Source of the DNA: an uncultured Methanomethylovorans sp.
Lineage (GTDB): Archaea > Halobacteriota > Methanosarcinia > Methanosarcinales > Methanosarcinaceae
Length of the DNA stretch: 8,408 nt
Assembly (NCBI GenBank): GCA_937968035.1
Contig: CALBTS010000901.1
Span: 1-8,408 of the forward strand
Reading direction: 5' to 3'
The notes below the pieces were generated by a model. That model worked only from the letters and a program-made list of their open reading frames with translations, was not told the DNA's origin and did not search any database. The position numbers were made by a program, and so were the translations under genes. Shown here piece by piece: positions 1 through 5,904 of the stretch (position 1 is its first letter; each line of letters opens with the position of its first letter).

Positions 1-44
1 ATCGTATTCGGTGACTGGAGTTCAGACGTGTGCTCTTCCGATCT
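1..44. other. Illumina adapter contamination at contig end
   Basis: Bases 11-44 match the Illumina read-2/index adapter, beginning GTGACTGGAGTTCAGACGTG and ending GCTCTTCCGATCT. The ten bases before it (AT then CGTATTCG) fit the end of the P7 primer followed by an 8-base index; that part is inference. This is library artefact, not biology. The true sequence starts at about base 45, so the assembly edge is a read end and any gene crossing it is truncated artificially. Confidence 0.97.
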
Positions 45-85
45 TTTTGTATTTCATCCATTCTACGTATTAGTTCTGATTCTAC

Positions 86-244
86 TTATTTAAGATCATT
101 GAAGCTAGGAATTGAAAAGTTCAATTGCCTCAGTGCTACTATCGTTTTCCTTAATTGAAACAAAGTTAAACGAGATTCCCTTGTTAAACTGGAGTAATAT
201 ATTACCCTGTTTATTGCTGTAATATCTGGTTTCACAAATAACAT
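86..244 (-). CDS. Small hypothetical protein, 52 aa
   Basis: Unrecognised. ATG at 244-242 opens a 52-codon frame ending in TAA at 88-86. The protein begins MLFVKPDITAIN and is basic and moderately hydrophobic, with Arg/Lys spread through its second half (for example LRKTIVALRQLNF). There is no signal peptide, membrane segment or cysteine motif. It lies 17 bases downstream of the long-loop hairpin that follows the 755-aa gene, in the same direction, so it is the first ORF of the next unit. No Shine-Dalgarno sequence is seen; the leader is TTTAAAT, as in the neighbours. After its stop, another ATG at 61-59 opens a frame (MDEIQK) that runs into the adapter and may be a truncated gene. Its short length makes it uncertain. 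Confidence 0.4.
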   Translation of the reverse strand: MLFVKPDITAINRVIYYSSLTRESRLTLFQLRKTIVALRQLNFSIPSFNDLK

Positions 245-261
245 ATTTAAAGTTAATAAAA

Positions 262-382
262 AGCCCTGATGCCTACCTAGAAAGTAAATGACTAGTGTAT
301 AAAAGTAACATTATTGCTTGACATCGGCTAGGATAGTGCTTATTCAATTGTAACATTACCCATATATTGTAACATCAGGGCT
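262..382 (-). terminator. Terminator-like hairpin with a 101-base loop
   Basis: A perfect 10-bp inverted repeat, AGCCCTGATG at 262-271 and CATCAGGGCT at 373-382, brackets 101 bases. Read on the minus strand, the second arm is followed directly by TTTTATTAAC, so the pair looks like an intrinsic terminator placed 20 bases after the stop of the 755-aa gene. The loop is far longer than a normal terminator loop. It contains repeated TGTTACAAT/AATGTTAC words and a possible inner CCTAG/CTAGG stem, and no ORF above 11 codons. It may therefore be a structured RNA closed by its own stem. The repeat is seen directly; the function is inferred. Confidence 0.5.
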
Positions 383-401
383 ATGAATCTTTATCTTGTT
401 A

Positions 402-2669
402 TTATTTAGATTTCTGTGCTTCTTTACCAAGTCGCAGTATTTTATGGAGAGATGCCAAAAATTCGTCATCTTTTACCATTTTATAACTGTTTATTTGGTT
501 TTTCTTATAACGCTTGTTTTTGCGGACAGGATTTATTGCATTGAAAACTGCTTTTACTCCTTCTTCTTCATTAGGGTATGACATTATTTTGTCATAAACA
601 GCTTTTTGATAATTGAGTTTATTTGAAGCTTTAAGAATTTCTTCGAAACCTTCAGTGTTATTGGAATTGGAATGTTCTTCTGTAGGAGCATTCTCGGTAG
701 GAGTAGTAGACTCTTGGGTTTGTTCTACGTTTTCCTGCTGGTTTTCGTTTGTTTCTTGTGGACTGGATTCCTGAAAAGGGGTTTCTGTAGACTGAACCTC
801 CTCGTTTTCAGTTGTAGTTTCTGCCTGTTCTGTTTCTTTAGAAACAAGTTGTTCGTATTTTTTGCTTATTTTGTTCTGCTTACGAATTTCGTCTGCTTGT
901 CTTTTCAGGCCGTTAACTATCCTTTTTACTTCAGCTGATGTAAGATTATAAACCTTTGCAAGATTGTTTGTAATATCAGTTTTAACTATAGGATAGTTAT
1001 TAGGTGTTTCAACAAAGAGATCTCTCATTTTGCTTATATATGCTTCCATATTAGCTGGAGTTATAAGAAGATCTTTTTCTTTGTCAAGATCAGCATTTAC
1101 TACCTGAATAAGCATACTGCCTTCTACATTGTCTGTAGGTATTTCAAATGTAGTAAATTCGTATTTATCTTTCCATAAAGATACATCGTTGAGCATACGA
1201 ACAGCTCTTTCTTTAGAATCAATACTACCTTTTACTGGAACCGGGCCTATTACTGTTGTGGGTTTTTGTTCCACAGGTTTAGGAGATTCTTCTACCTTGT
1301 TAGAATCCTTGAGAGATAAAACATTGGTGTTAAACCATTGTTTTACTTGAGCTGAGTCCCATTTTTCTTTTACTTTTGTATTAGGATCAGTAATCAATAA
1401 TATGCACATATTCAATGCATCTTTCCAATTACCGTCTTTTACAAGAGCAGAAGCTTCAGAGAATATTTGTTCAAGTGTAGAATAATCTTTTACTTTGGCC
1501 CACAGGTCTTTGTTAGATTCTTTGATATTATGAGAATCGTCATAAATATCAGTACTTTCTTCTTTTTTAGTACCAAGTATTTCTTCTACTGGTACTTTTT
1601 TATTCCTGGCAAGAAGATTAGGGGCATATTTTTGTGCTAATTCCTGAGCCTTTTCAAGTGATTTACTGAGGCCCATATTAATGCCGAGCTTAGAATATAT
1701 ACCATTAATTTTCTGCGTAACTTTTGCGAAAGATGAAACAGTATCATCTTTATCTTGTTCCTGAAGAAACGGAATTACCTCCTGTTCAATTTGTTCTTTG
1801 GCAGTATTTTTTGCATTAGCTGCATCAGCTAGTGTAGTTTTACTTTTTATTATAGAATTAACAATACCTGAAAGAATTCTTTCCCAGTAATCTTCAAATT
1901 TGGCTTCGTCTTCAACAAAGAAAGTAATCTTTTTGTCTGCTTTTCCTGATATATGCTTACCAAGAATAAAATTCTTAGTAAATGCTTTAACTTCATCAAA
2001 ATTAGCACCAGCTTCAACTACATCTTTTATAGCATTATAAATTGTACCAAAACCAAATGGTTCTGATTTTTCTTTTGGTTCTTCAGTTGTAGTTTGTTCA
2101 ACAACGGTCTGTTCAACAACAGGAGTTGTTTCAGTGGCAGGATTGGCAATCTCTTTAATTGTCCTGGATATTTCTTCTTTGGTAAAAGTAACAGAATTAC
2201 CTTTATCGTCAAGTACTTTACCTACACCGAAAGTGGTGTTCATAAGTTTGAATGCATCAGATTTTGGATTTTTGTTATTTTTGTCTGCAAAAATAGCTTC
2301 AACCCTTTTTATTATATCTGATGCTGTAGGAAGCATGACAAGAACTTTGCCATCATCCTTGGTAGTATCCTCAATAATTTCATTTGCAGGGACATCAATG
2401 GTTTGTTCACCCATATCAATTCCATACATAATTGCTGTTAGTTCAACTCTCCTGTGTTCAATTGCTTGAAGAGTTTTAAGAGCTTTCTCGTGCTTTTCTT
2501 TTTCAGCACCAGTAGAGTTCTTAGACCATGCACGTAGCATTTCTGATGATTTGCTAATGTCGGTGGCCCCTGTAATAAGAAATACTCTGAGTAAGTCGTT
2601 GCCATTTTGCAATGAATTGAATTCTTCAGTTATTTCTTTTGCTGTTAGTTTTTTAGCTGTATTATTCAT
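402..2669 (-). CDS. Large hypothetical protein with low-complexity linkers, 755 aa
   Basis: Function not recognised. It is the largest gene in the window, starts ATG at 2669 after an A-rich leader (AAAATCAAA) without a Shine-Dalgarno sequence, and ends in tandem TAA codons. The protein is hydrophilic with no signal peptide or membrane segment. It appears modular: an N-terminal helical part (about 1-175), a Thr/Glu/Val-rich linker (about 179-203, including VVEQTVVEQTTTEEP), a long central Lys/Glu-rich helical region, a Ser/Thr/Glu/Gln-rich linker (about 610-675), and a basic C-terminal segment (about 676-755, with NPVRKNKRYKKNQ). A disordered acidic linker before a basic tail would suit a phage structural or nucleic-acid-associated protein, but no motif proves this. 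It has its own transcription unit, between the terminator at 2712-2736 and the long-loop element at 262-382. Confidence 0.93.
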   Translation of the reverse strand: MNNTAKKLTAKEITEEFNSLQNGNDLLRVFLITGATDISKSSEMLRAWSKNSTGAEKEKHEKALKTLQAIEHRRVELTAIMYGIDMGEQTIDVPANEIIEDTTKDDGKVLVMLPTASDIIKRVEAIFADKNNKNPKSDAFKLMNTTFGVGKVLDDKGNSVTFTKEEISRTIKEIANPATETTPVVEQTVVEQTTTEEPKEKSEPFGFGTIYNAIKDVVEAGANFDEVKAFTKNFILGKHISGKADKKITFFVEDEAKFEDYWERILSGIVNSIIKSKTTLADAANAKNTAKEQIEQEVIPFLQEQDKDDTVSSFAKVTQKINGIYSKLGINMGLSKSLEKAQELAQKYAPNLLARNKKVPVEEILGTKKEESTDIYDDSHNIKESNKDLWAKVKDYSTLEQIFSEASALVKDGNWKDALNMCILLITDPNTKVKEKWDSAQVKQWFNTNVLSLKDSNKVEESPKPVEQKPTTVIGPVPVKGSIDSKERAVRMLNDVSLWKDKYEFTTFEIPTDNVEGSMLIQVVNADLDKEKDLLITPANMEAYISKMRDLFVETPNNYPIVKTDITNNLAKVYNLTSAEVKRIVNGLKRQADEIRKQNKISKKYEQLVSKETEQAETTTENEEVQSTETPFQESSPQETNENQQENVEQTQESTTPTENAPTEEHSNSNNTEGFEEILKASNKLNYQKAVYDKIMSYPNEEEGVKAVFNAINPVRKNKRYKKNQINSYKMVKDDEFLASLHKILRLGKEAQKSK

Positions 2670-2711
2670 TTTGATTTTACTTGTTTGATAAATGTAATGC
2701 CAAGTTAAAAC

Positions 2712-2736
2712 AGGTGGAGATTATTAGTCCCCACCT
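2712..2736 (-). terminator. Intrinsic terminator after the 11-gene operon
   Basis: On the minus strand AGGTGGGGA pairs with TCTCCACCT (9 bp, one G-U) around the loop CTAATAA, followed by GTTTTAAC. It lies 15 bases past the stop of the 105-aa gene and upstream of the 755-aa gene, so it separates the two units. The T-run is short (four), so some read-through is likely. Confidence 0.8.
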
Positions 2737-2751
2737 ATTTATCCTTAGTTC

Positions 2752-3069
2752 TTAGTAGCCAAGAATCTCTTCGAGTTCTTCTGCTATTTCCATCGCAGCC
2801 GTGAATATGTCATTATTATCCAGTTTGGCATATTCTTCAGCTATGTAATAAGAAATATTTCTTTCAGTTACTAATACATCACGTATGATGTTCTCCTGTT
2901 CCTCTGGAGTTTTATCCAGTGTGGTACCTTTAACAACCCTTATACGGGTTATTAACTGACGCAAGTAGGTATATTTATAACTACTGCTTATTTCTTTTGT
3001 AGGAGTGTTAGTAATACTGGAAGATAATTTCTCATCGGCTTTGTTGATTGTGATTTTAACTTCTGTCAT
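2752..3069 (-). CDS. Hypothetical protein, 105 aa, last gene of operon
   Basis: Not recognised. It begins MTEVKITINKADEK and has a Ser/Thr-rich stretch at about 16-32. A basic segment follows (YLRQLITRIRVVKG, about 35-48), and the C-terminal half is strongly helical and acidic, ending AMEIAEELEEILGY. It is soluble, with no cysteines, signal peptide or membrane segment. The start ATG overlaps the preceding gene's TAA in the junction TAATG, so translation is probably coupled. The terminator at 2712-2736 follows directly, making this the distal gene of the operon. Confidence 0.85.
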   Translation of the reverse strand: MTEVKITINKADEKLSSSITNTPTKEISSSYKYTYLRQLITRIRVVKGTTLDKTPEEQENIIRDVLVTERNISYYIAEEYAKLDNNDIFTAAMEIAEELEEILGY

Positions 3070-3260
3070 TACATGCTTGTTTTAATTAATTTTTCGATGA
3101 GGGCCTTTTCAAACTCTAATTTCCTTTTTTCTTCTCTCTCAGCATTTGACATTTTGCTTGGATTGAAGAAATACTGAAATGTTTGTAAAGGGTGATTTGG
3201 TATAGTAATAACTTCGATCTTATTACCAATACGCCTGGCAAATGTAATACCTTTTGTCAT
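3069..3260 (-). CDS. Small hypothetical protein, 63 aa
   Basis: Not recognised. The N-terminal half looks beta-rich (MTKGITFARRIGNKIEVITI). The C-terminal half is a highly charged, probable amphipathic helix (NAEREEKRKLEFEKALIEKL) ending KTSM. There is no cysteine motif or membrane segment. Its ATG lies inside the stop of the upstream gene (ATGA overlap at 3257-3260), and its TAA shares a base with the next ATG. This arrangement is typical of translationally coupled phage genes and supports the reality of all three small ORFs here. Confidence 0.78.
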   Translation of the reverse strand: MTKGITFARRIGNKIEVITIPNHPLQTFQYFFNPSKMSNAEREEKRKLEFEKALIEKLIKTSM

Positions 3261-3502
3261 TTTACAAAATTTGATTTTGAGGTAAATAATATACCTGATT
3301 GATATTCTTTCCTTACTAAAGATAGGACAAAAAATAAAGTAGTAATGCTATCATTTAAGTTAGTATTTATAGTTACTGTATCATTTGAACCAACATCTTT
3401 AATAATAAGAGTATCGTTTTTACTTTTATGTATATATGTTATATACACGGGGAGATCGTCTAGTTGAAAAACAAATGTTTTCCTAATGAGTGTGATACCC
3501 AT
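3257..3502 (-). CDS. Small hypothetical protein, 81 aa
   Basis: Not recognised. From the chosen start the protein begins MGITLIRKTFVFQLDDLPVY and alternates beta-like hydrophobic strands with Asp/Asn/Lys turns. A hydrophobic patch ITTLFFVLSLV near residues 53-63 is too short and isolated to call a membrane segment confidently. The ATG at 3502 lies four bases after the stop of the 186-aa gene (TGA-AATA-ATG), which fits the junction style of the operon. An upstream in-frame ATG at 3562 would give 101 aa beginning MKIKSGFF but would overlap the upstream gene by 56 bases; it cannot be excluded. The gene ends in an ATGA overlap with the 63-aa gene. Confidence 0.72.
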   Translation of the reverse strand: MGITLIRKTFVFQLDDLPVYITYIHKSKNDTLIIKDVGSNDTVTINTNLNDSITTLFFVLSLVRKEYQSGILFTSKSNFVK

Positions 3503-3506
3503 TATT

Positions 3507-4067
3507 TCAAGTAGTAGACATAGATACTTTTTTGGGATAAAGAAACCTGACTTTATTTTCATATGGTTTGGGTTTACGATAAATATTAAGTAGAAAATAT
3601 TTACTAATCCTAAAATTATTAGATAGTAATATTATATTATTATCTATACTTTTTATTATTAGTCTTCTAGGTGGTTTAAAGTTAGTTATATTATTATTTA
3701 TAACTCTTTTAGTTATAATCTTTTTCCCTATTTTTACTTCTACTTCATCAGGTACATAGTCAGGAGAAATATGTATACCTCTTCTACGTAATCTTTTTTC
3801 ATATTCAGTAGAAGCAACTAGGTGTTGTTCATGAACTTTAAACCCAGCTTTAGGTACACTAGCTAATTGAGGAGCTAAATAGTTAGACGATTTTATCCAT
3901 AATAAGTTTTCTACTATATATTCACCTTCTTCAAGGGTATACATAGTATTTTTAATTGTGTCTTTGACTGTTTGTCCTGGCCTAGCTAATACTTTACATA
4001 TTTCTCCACCATGTTTCCAAGTAATTGTAACTATCCTACCTTTACGATAGAGATATTTGATTTTCAT
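3507..4067 (-). CDS. Hypothetical basic protein, 186 aa
   Basis: Not recognised. It begins MKIKYLYRKGRIVTITWKHG and is rich in Lys, Arg and aromatic residues. A YEKRLRRRGIHISPDYVPDE segment sits near residues 88-107 and a basic beta-rich C-terminal part runs from about 130, with NFKPPRRLIIKS and YRKPKPYENK. The charge would suit nucleic-acid contact, but no known domain is evident. No signal peptide or membrane span is seen. Its ATG lies 26 bases inside the end of the 114-aa gene, and no later ATG gives a better fit, so the overlap is accepted. The last third is visibly more AT-rich than the start. The ORF is long and open, so that it is coding is fairly sure. Confidence 0.85.
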   Translation of the reverse strand: MKIKYLYRKGRIVTITWKHGGEICKVLARPGQTVKDTIKNTMYTLEEGEYIVENLLWIKSSNYLAPQLASVPKAGFKVHEQHLVASTEYEKRLRRRGIHISPDYVPDEVEVKIGKKIITKRVINNNITNFKPPRRLIIKSIDNNIILLSNNFRISKYFLLNIYRKPKPYENKVRFLYPKKVSMSTT

Positions 4068-4386
4068 TTTTTAGCATTTTCAAGTGTTTGAATTGCTCTC
4101 TCGATACGAGTTTTTCGAGTTGGTATTTTTTTTGGATGAGGTTTCCTGAACTCTGAAACTCTTCATCAACTCGTGTTTCTTCAGCTGATTGTACAGTCTC
4201 TTTAACTGTTTTTCTTTTGATTTTGGCTTTGCCATTTAGTGCAGATTTAATTAGTTTAACAATTGAATCAATAACAACATACATTGTCCATAATAAATAT
4301 ATTATTATGAGAAATATTAAAAAACAAAAGAATAGTATATTAACTATTATTTCTGTTTTTTTAGCTCTTAGGTTTTGATTGTCCAT
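4042..4386 (-). CDS. Single-pass membrane protein, 114 aa
   Basis: Function unknown. A short charged N-terminus (MDNQNLRAKKTE) precedes a very hydrophobic stretch at about 13-46 (IIVNILFFCFLIFLIIIYLL and following), long enough for one span plus an amphipathic extension. The remaining 65 residues are hydrophilic, with a Lys/Arg cluster (KAKIKRKTVK) and a Glu/Gln/Lys-rich probable helix. Positive charge on both sides makes orientation unclear. Neighbours overlap at both ends: its start lies 26 bases inside the 73-aa gene, and its end overlaps the 186-aa gene by 26 bases. A small phage inner-membrane protein is a reasonable guess, without family evidence. Confidence 0.78.
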   Translation of the reverse strand: MDNQNLRAKKTEIIVNILFFCFLIFLIIIYLLWTMYVVIDSIVKLIKSALNGKAKIKRKTVKETVQSAEETRVDEEFQSSGNLIQKKYQLEKLVSREQFKHLKMLKNENQISLS

Positions 4387-4582
4387 ATGGTATAATATTA
4401 TAAATAATCATTATTTCTTTAGTAGGACATTTACCATCAAGACCACGATGTTTGCCGGAAGGATAGCCACAAATAGAACATAATTCATCATTGCGGATTT
4501 TACAAAATTTATGTTTATTGCAATAATTATTATCTTTTTTAGTGGCAAATTTTTTAGGTTTAAATGAGGTAAATACTGACAT
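4361..4582 (-). CDS. Small zinc-ribbon-like Cys-rich protein, 73 aa
   Basis: The start at 4582 is chosen because the junction with the upstream stop reads TAA-A-ATG, the same spacing as the next gene up. An extension to 4606 would need a TTG codon and an overlap. The protein begins MSVFTSFKPKK. From about residue 21 it carries YCNKHKFC, then LCSICGYPSGKH and GKCP, giving C-x6-C-x7-C-x2-C plus a later His and Cys, a pattern able to bind zinc. The flanks are basic. Small treble-clef or zinc-ribbon proteins are common in phages and often bind nucleic acid or partner proteins; no family can be named. It directly follows the paralogous Cys-rich pair, so the operon holds three consecutive Cys-rich products apart from the 34-aa membrane ORF. 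Confidence 0.75.
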   Translation of the reverse strand: MSVFTSFKPKKFATKKDNNYCNKHKFCKIRNDELCSICGYPSGKHRGLDGKCPTKEIMIIYNIIPYGQSKPKS

Positions 4583-4583
4583 T

Positions 4584-4841
4584 TTAACTGACTCTGAATT
4601 GTTCAAGATCTCTTATTGTAACTTTTCTTTTTCCTCTGCCAAATTTATGATTTTTTATGGCATTAAAGTCATGCTCATATAATGTACCTAGGCATCCAAA
4701 GCGTAAAGATTTAAAAATACAATCTTCACATCCTAATTCAGGTATTTTATTACATAAGAAAGTACTACCTATACCAGATTTAATAAACCCAATATTATCT
4801 TTCAAGAATTTGATTGAAAATGATTTTTCTTTTGTTTTCAT
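4584..4841 (-). CDS. Cys-rich small protein, copy A of a paralogous pair, 85 aa
   Basis: The chosen ATG at 4841 lies one base after the stop of the 34-aa ORF (TAA-A-ATG); an extension to 4865 would need TTG. A Lys-rich N-terminus leads to C30, C38, C41 and C50 (C-x7-C-x2-C-x8-C). The block Y55-x2-D58-F59-N60 follows, then N64-H65-x-F67-G68 and a basic stretch GRGKRKVT. The same order occurs in the 84-aa protein two genes upstream: C, C-x-D-C-x-F, C-x-G, Y-x2-DFN, NH-x-FG. The two are therefore diverged paralogues. Four Cys plus a conserved His suggest zinc binding, but no named family is recognised. Function is unknown; a nucleic-acid or protein adaptor role is speculation. Confidence 0.78.
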   Translation of the reverse strand: MKTKEKSFSIKFLKDNIGFIKSGIGSTFLCNKIPELGCEDCIFKSLRFGCLGTLYEHDFNAIKNHKFGRGKRKVTIRDLEQFRVS

Positions 4842-4842
4842 T

Positions 4843-4947
4843 TTATTTGTGGATTTGTTTATCAAATAGCCATTCTATAGCTTGTATAATAATACCTATA
4901 CAAGCAGCTGAGAGTAGGATTATAAATCCGTTGAGTATATGTATCAT
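4843..4947 (-). CDS. Tiny membrane protein, 34 aa
   Basis: This ORF fills the gap between the two Cys-rich paralogues. Its ATG overlaps the upstream TGA (ATGA at 4947-4944) and its TAA is one base before the next ATG, an exact fit that argues for a real gene. The protein begins MIHILNGFIILLSAACIGII and is almost all one hydrophobic span (about 4-28). It then ends in a polar tail with EWLFDKQIHK. No function can be assigned; size and shape resemble small phage membrane proteins such as holin-like or inhibitory peptides, but nothing specific supports either. Confidence 0.6.
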   Translation of the reverse strand: MIHILNGFIILLSAACIGIIIQAIEWLFDKQIHK

Positions 4948-5198
4948 ATTTCAAAGAATAAAAGATGAGAACGGTTAACTTTGCGTAGTTTACCGAAATT
5001 ATGATTTCTCATTTTGTTAAAATCATAATTACCGTATGAGCCCCCACAATCCCTTGTTTTGTTAACAGGATTAATTACAAGAAATGGGCAGTCTATACAA
5101 TCTAATGTGGCACAATCAAAATTACCTAGCGGATATTTCTTTGAAGAATATGTTAGTCTTCTTTTCAGTTCTTTAACTGAGATTGATACTAGTTTCAT
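4944..5198 (-). CDS. Cys-rich small protein, copy B of a paralogous pair, 84 aa
   Basis: It begins MKLVSISVKELKRRL, a basic start. C29, C34, C37 and C51 follow (C-x4-C-x2-C-x13-C), then GGSYGNYDFNKMRNHNFG and a basic end segment. The motif order matches copy A (4584-4841): F-x-C, C-x-D-C-x-F, C-x-G, Y-x2-DFN, N-H-x-F-G, with N-terminal parts that do not align clearly. The spacing between third and fourth Cys is longer here (13 against 8). Metal binding is inferred from the four Cys and the conserved His. The ATG lies five bases after the 53-aa ORF; GGTTAACTAAA, a word repeated elsewhere in the window, sits about 12 bases upstream inside the end of that ORF. Confidence 0.82.
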   Translation of the reverse strand: MKLVSISVKELKRRLTYSSKKYPLGNFDCATLDCIDCPFLVINPVNKTRDCGGSYGNYDFNKMRNHNFGKLRKVNRSHLLFFEI

Positions 5199-5203
5199 AT
5201 TGA

Positions 5204-5365
5204 TTATAATTTAGTTAACCATTTAATATATTCTATACTTAACTGTTCTTTTTTATTTAATGGTTGTATTTTAGCACCACCACAATATTGTTTGTCAAAC
5301 GTCAAATGACCTATTTCAATAGTATTTGATTTTTTTCTTTTGAATGCGATAAGTCTTGGGAACAT
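5204..5365 (-). CDS. Small hypothetical protein, 53 aa
   Basis: This frame opens with ATG at 5365 inside the end of the 94-aa gene (55-base overlap) and closes with TAA at 5206-5204, five bases before the next ATG. The protein begins MFPRLIAFKRKKSNTIEIGH, passes through a QYCGG turn, and ends in a charged helix, KEQLSIEYIKWLTKL. It has no membrane segment. Without it the operon would have a 112-base gap that is otherwise absent from this compact region, which is the main argument for it. No family is recognised. Confidence 0.55.
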   Translation of the reverse strand: MFPRLIAFKRKKSNTIEIGHLTFDKQYCGGAKIQPLNKKEQLSIEYIKWLTKL

Positions 5366-5595
5366 GATTTATTAATTTTTAAAATACCGTTTATAATGTA
5401 TAATGTACTGAACCCTATTAAATAAAAAGTGCATATTTCTAATACTAATATTAATATAATATTTATAAAATTTATTTCTAGACCTGGTATTGATGCAACC
5501 TCTATGCATAAATAACCATATATAAATGCAATAGTTAAATATATTATACCCATTAGTATTAAAAATATTCCTTTAAAGAATGATATTATTTTCAT
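5311..5595 (-). CDS. Two-span membrane protein, 94 aa, first gene of operon
   Basis: Function unknown. MKIISFFKGIF leads into a first hydrophobic span (about 8-32). A second long hydrophobic region (about 41-71) includes INIILILVLEICTFYLIGFS. The tail is short, charged and hydrophilic (KINKSCSQDLSHSKEKNQ). There is no cleavable signal peptide pattern. The gene ends in TAG, showing that TAG is a stop here. It is the first ORF after the terminator at 5664-5689; the 70-base leader contains a small inverted repeat (5637-5650). No Shine-Dalgarno sequence precedes the ATG (leader CCTCTTTAC). It is a probable inner-membrane protein of a phage accessory operon. Confidence 0.75.
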   Translation of the reverse strand: MKIISFFKGIFLILMGIIYLTIAFIYGYLCIEVASIPGLEINFINIILILVLEICTFYLIGFSTLYIINGILKINKSCSQDLSHSKEKNQILLK

Positions 5596-5636
5596 GTAAA
5601 GAGGTTATTAAGTTTTTCTCAAGCTAAATATAAATA

Positions 5637-5650
5637 ACACAATAATGTGT
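5637..5650. promoter_or_regulatory. Short palindrome in operon leader
   Basis: ACACA-ATAA-TGTGT forms a 5-bp inverted repeat, 42 bases upstream of the first operon gene and 13 bases past the terminator stem. Its position suits an operator or leader hairpin. A TATTTATATTTAG stretch downstream on the minus strand loosely resembles the Bacteroidota TAnnTTTG box, but no convincing -33 element was found. Confidence 0.25.
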
Positions 5651-5663
5651 AAAGAATAAAAAA

Positions 5664-5689
5664 ACTGCCCCAGCACCACCCGGGGCAGT
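5664..5689 (-). terminator. Strong intrinsic terminator after tRNA-like gene
   Basis: On the minus strand ACTGCCCC pairs with GGGGCAGT (8 bp, mostly G-C) around a 10-base loop, followed by TTTTTTTATTC. It separates the tRNA-like gene upstream from the eleven-ORF operon downstream. This is the clearest rho-independent terminator in the window. Confidence 0.9.
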
Positions 5690-5731
5690 AATTAACTAAC
5701 TAAAATTGCACTATGACCACATGTACAATTG

Positions 5732-5848
5732 CCGCCAGGGACAGATTCGAACTGTCATTCTGTTACTTTTTGAAATCCTTAAGATATCACTCTTAAGAGT
5801 TTGATTGCAATTATTCACAGCGAGTACCGCTCCTTTACTACAAGGCGG
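5732..5848 (-). tRNA. Oversized, atypical tRNA-like gene
   Basis: The 3' half is convincing: a T-arm GACAG-TTCGAAT-CTGTC (5756-5740) is followed by CCTGGCGG, which pairs with CCGCC plus a later G at 5848-5841. A D-arm-like AGTA-loop-TACT with GG pairs follows the 5' strand. Total length is about 117 bases, some 30-40 more than a normal tRNA. The extra sequence lies in the anticodon/variable region and contains a hairpin at 5786-5805 (ACTC-TTAA-GAGT with an outer ATC/GAT). Two mismatches sit in the acceptor stem, and no anticodon stem is clean. GATAT-CTTAAGG-ATTTC would give Leu(UAA) with one mismatch, but it does not leave a proper D-arm. It could be an interrupted tRNA, a degenerate tRNA or a tRNA-like RNA. 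It is bracketed by terminators on both sides. Confidence 0.5.
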
Positions 5849-5877
5849 TGTTTAATCTTGGTGTTTTGCATGTGTAT

Positions 5878-5898
5878 TTGTTTAGTTTAGTTAAACAA
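5878..5898. repeat. Inverted repeat with GTTTAGTTAA word
   Basis: TTGTTTA and TAAACAA form a 7-bp inverted repeat around GTTTAGT. It contains AGTTTAGTTAA, which is also in both arms of the 6781-6870 element. It sits between the terminator of the 257-aa gene and the tRNA-like gene, about 30 bases upstream of the latter on the minus strand. That is where a tRNA promoter or operator would be expected; the role is inference. Confidence 0.35.
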
Positions 5899-5904
5899 AG
5901 AAAA

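Noticed and set aside
45..61. Truncated gene beginning MDEIQK at the adapter junction
   Set aside because: Only about five codons precede the adapter, too little to support a feature.
2027..2212. 61-aa ORF on the minus strand inside the 755-aa gene
   Set aside because: It lies wholly in another frame of a long gene, over the low-complexity linker, and its Leu/Lys/Gln composition reflects the frame-shifted repeats.
2134..2469. 111-aa plus-strand ORF
   Set aside because: It is antisense to the 755-aa gene with no leader or neighbour on that strand; hydrophobicity comes from the complement of charged codons. The same applies to other plus-strand ORFs in the window.
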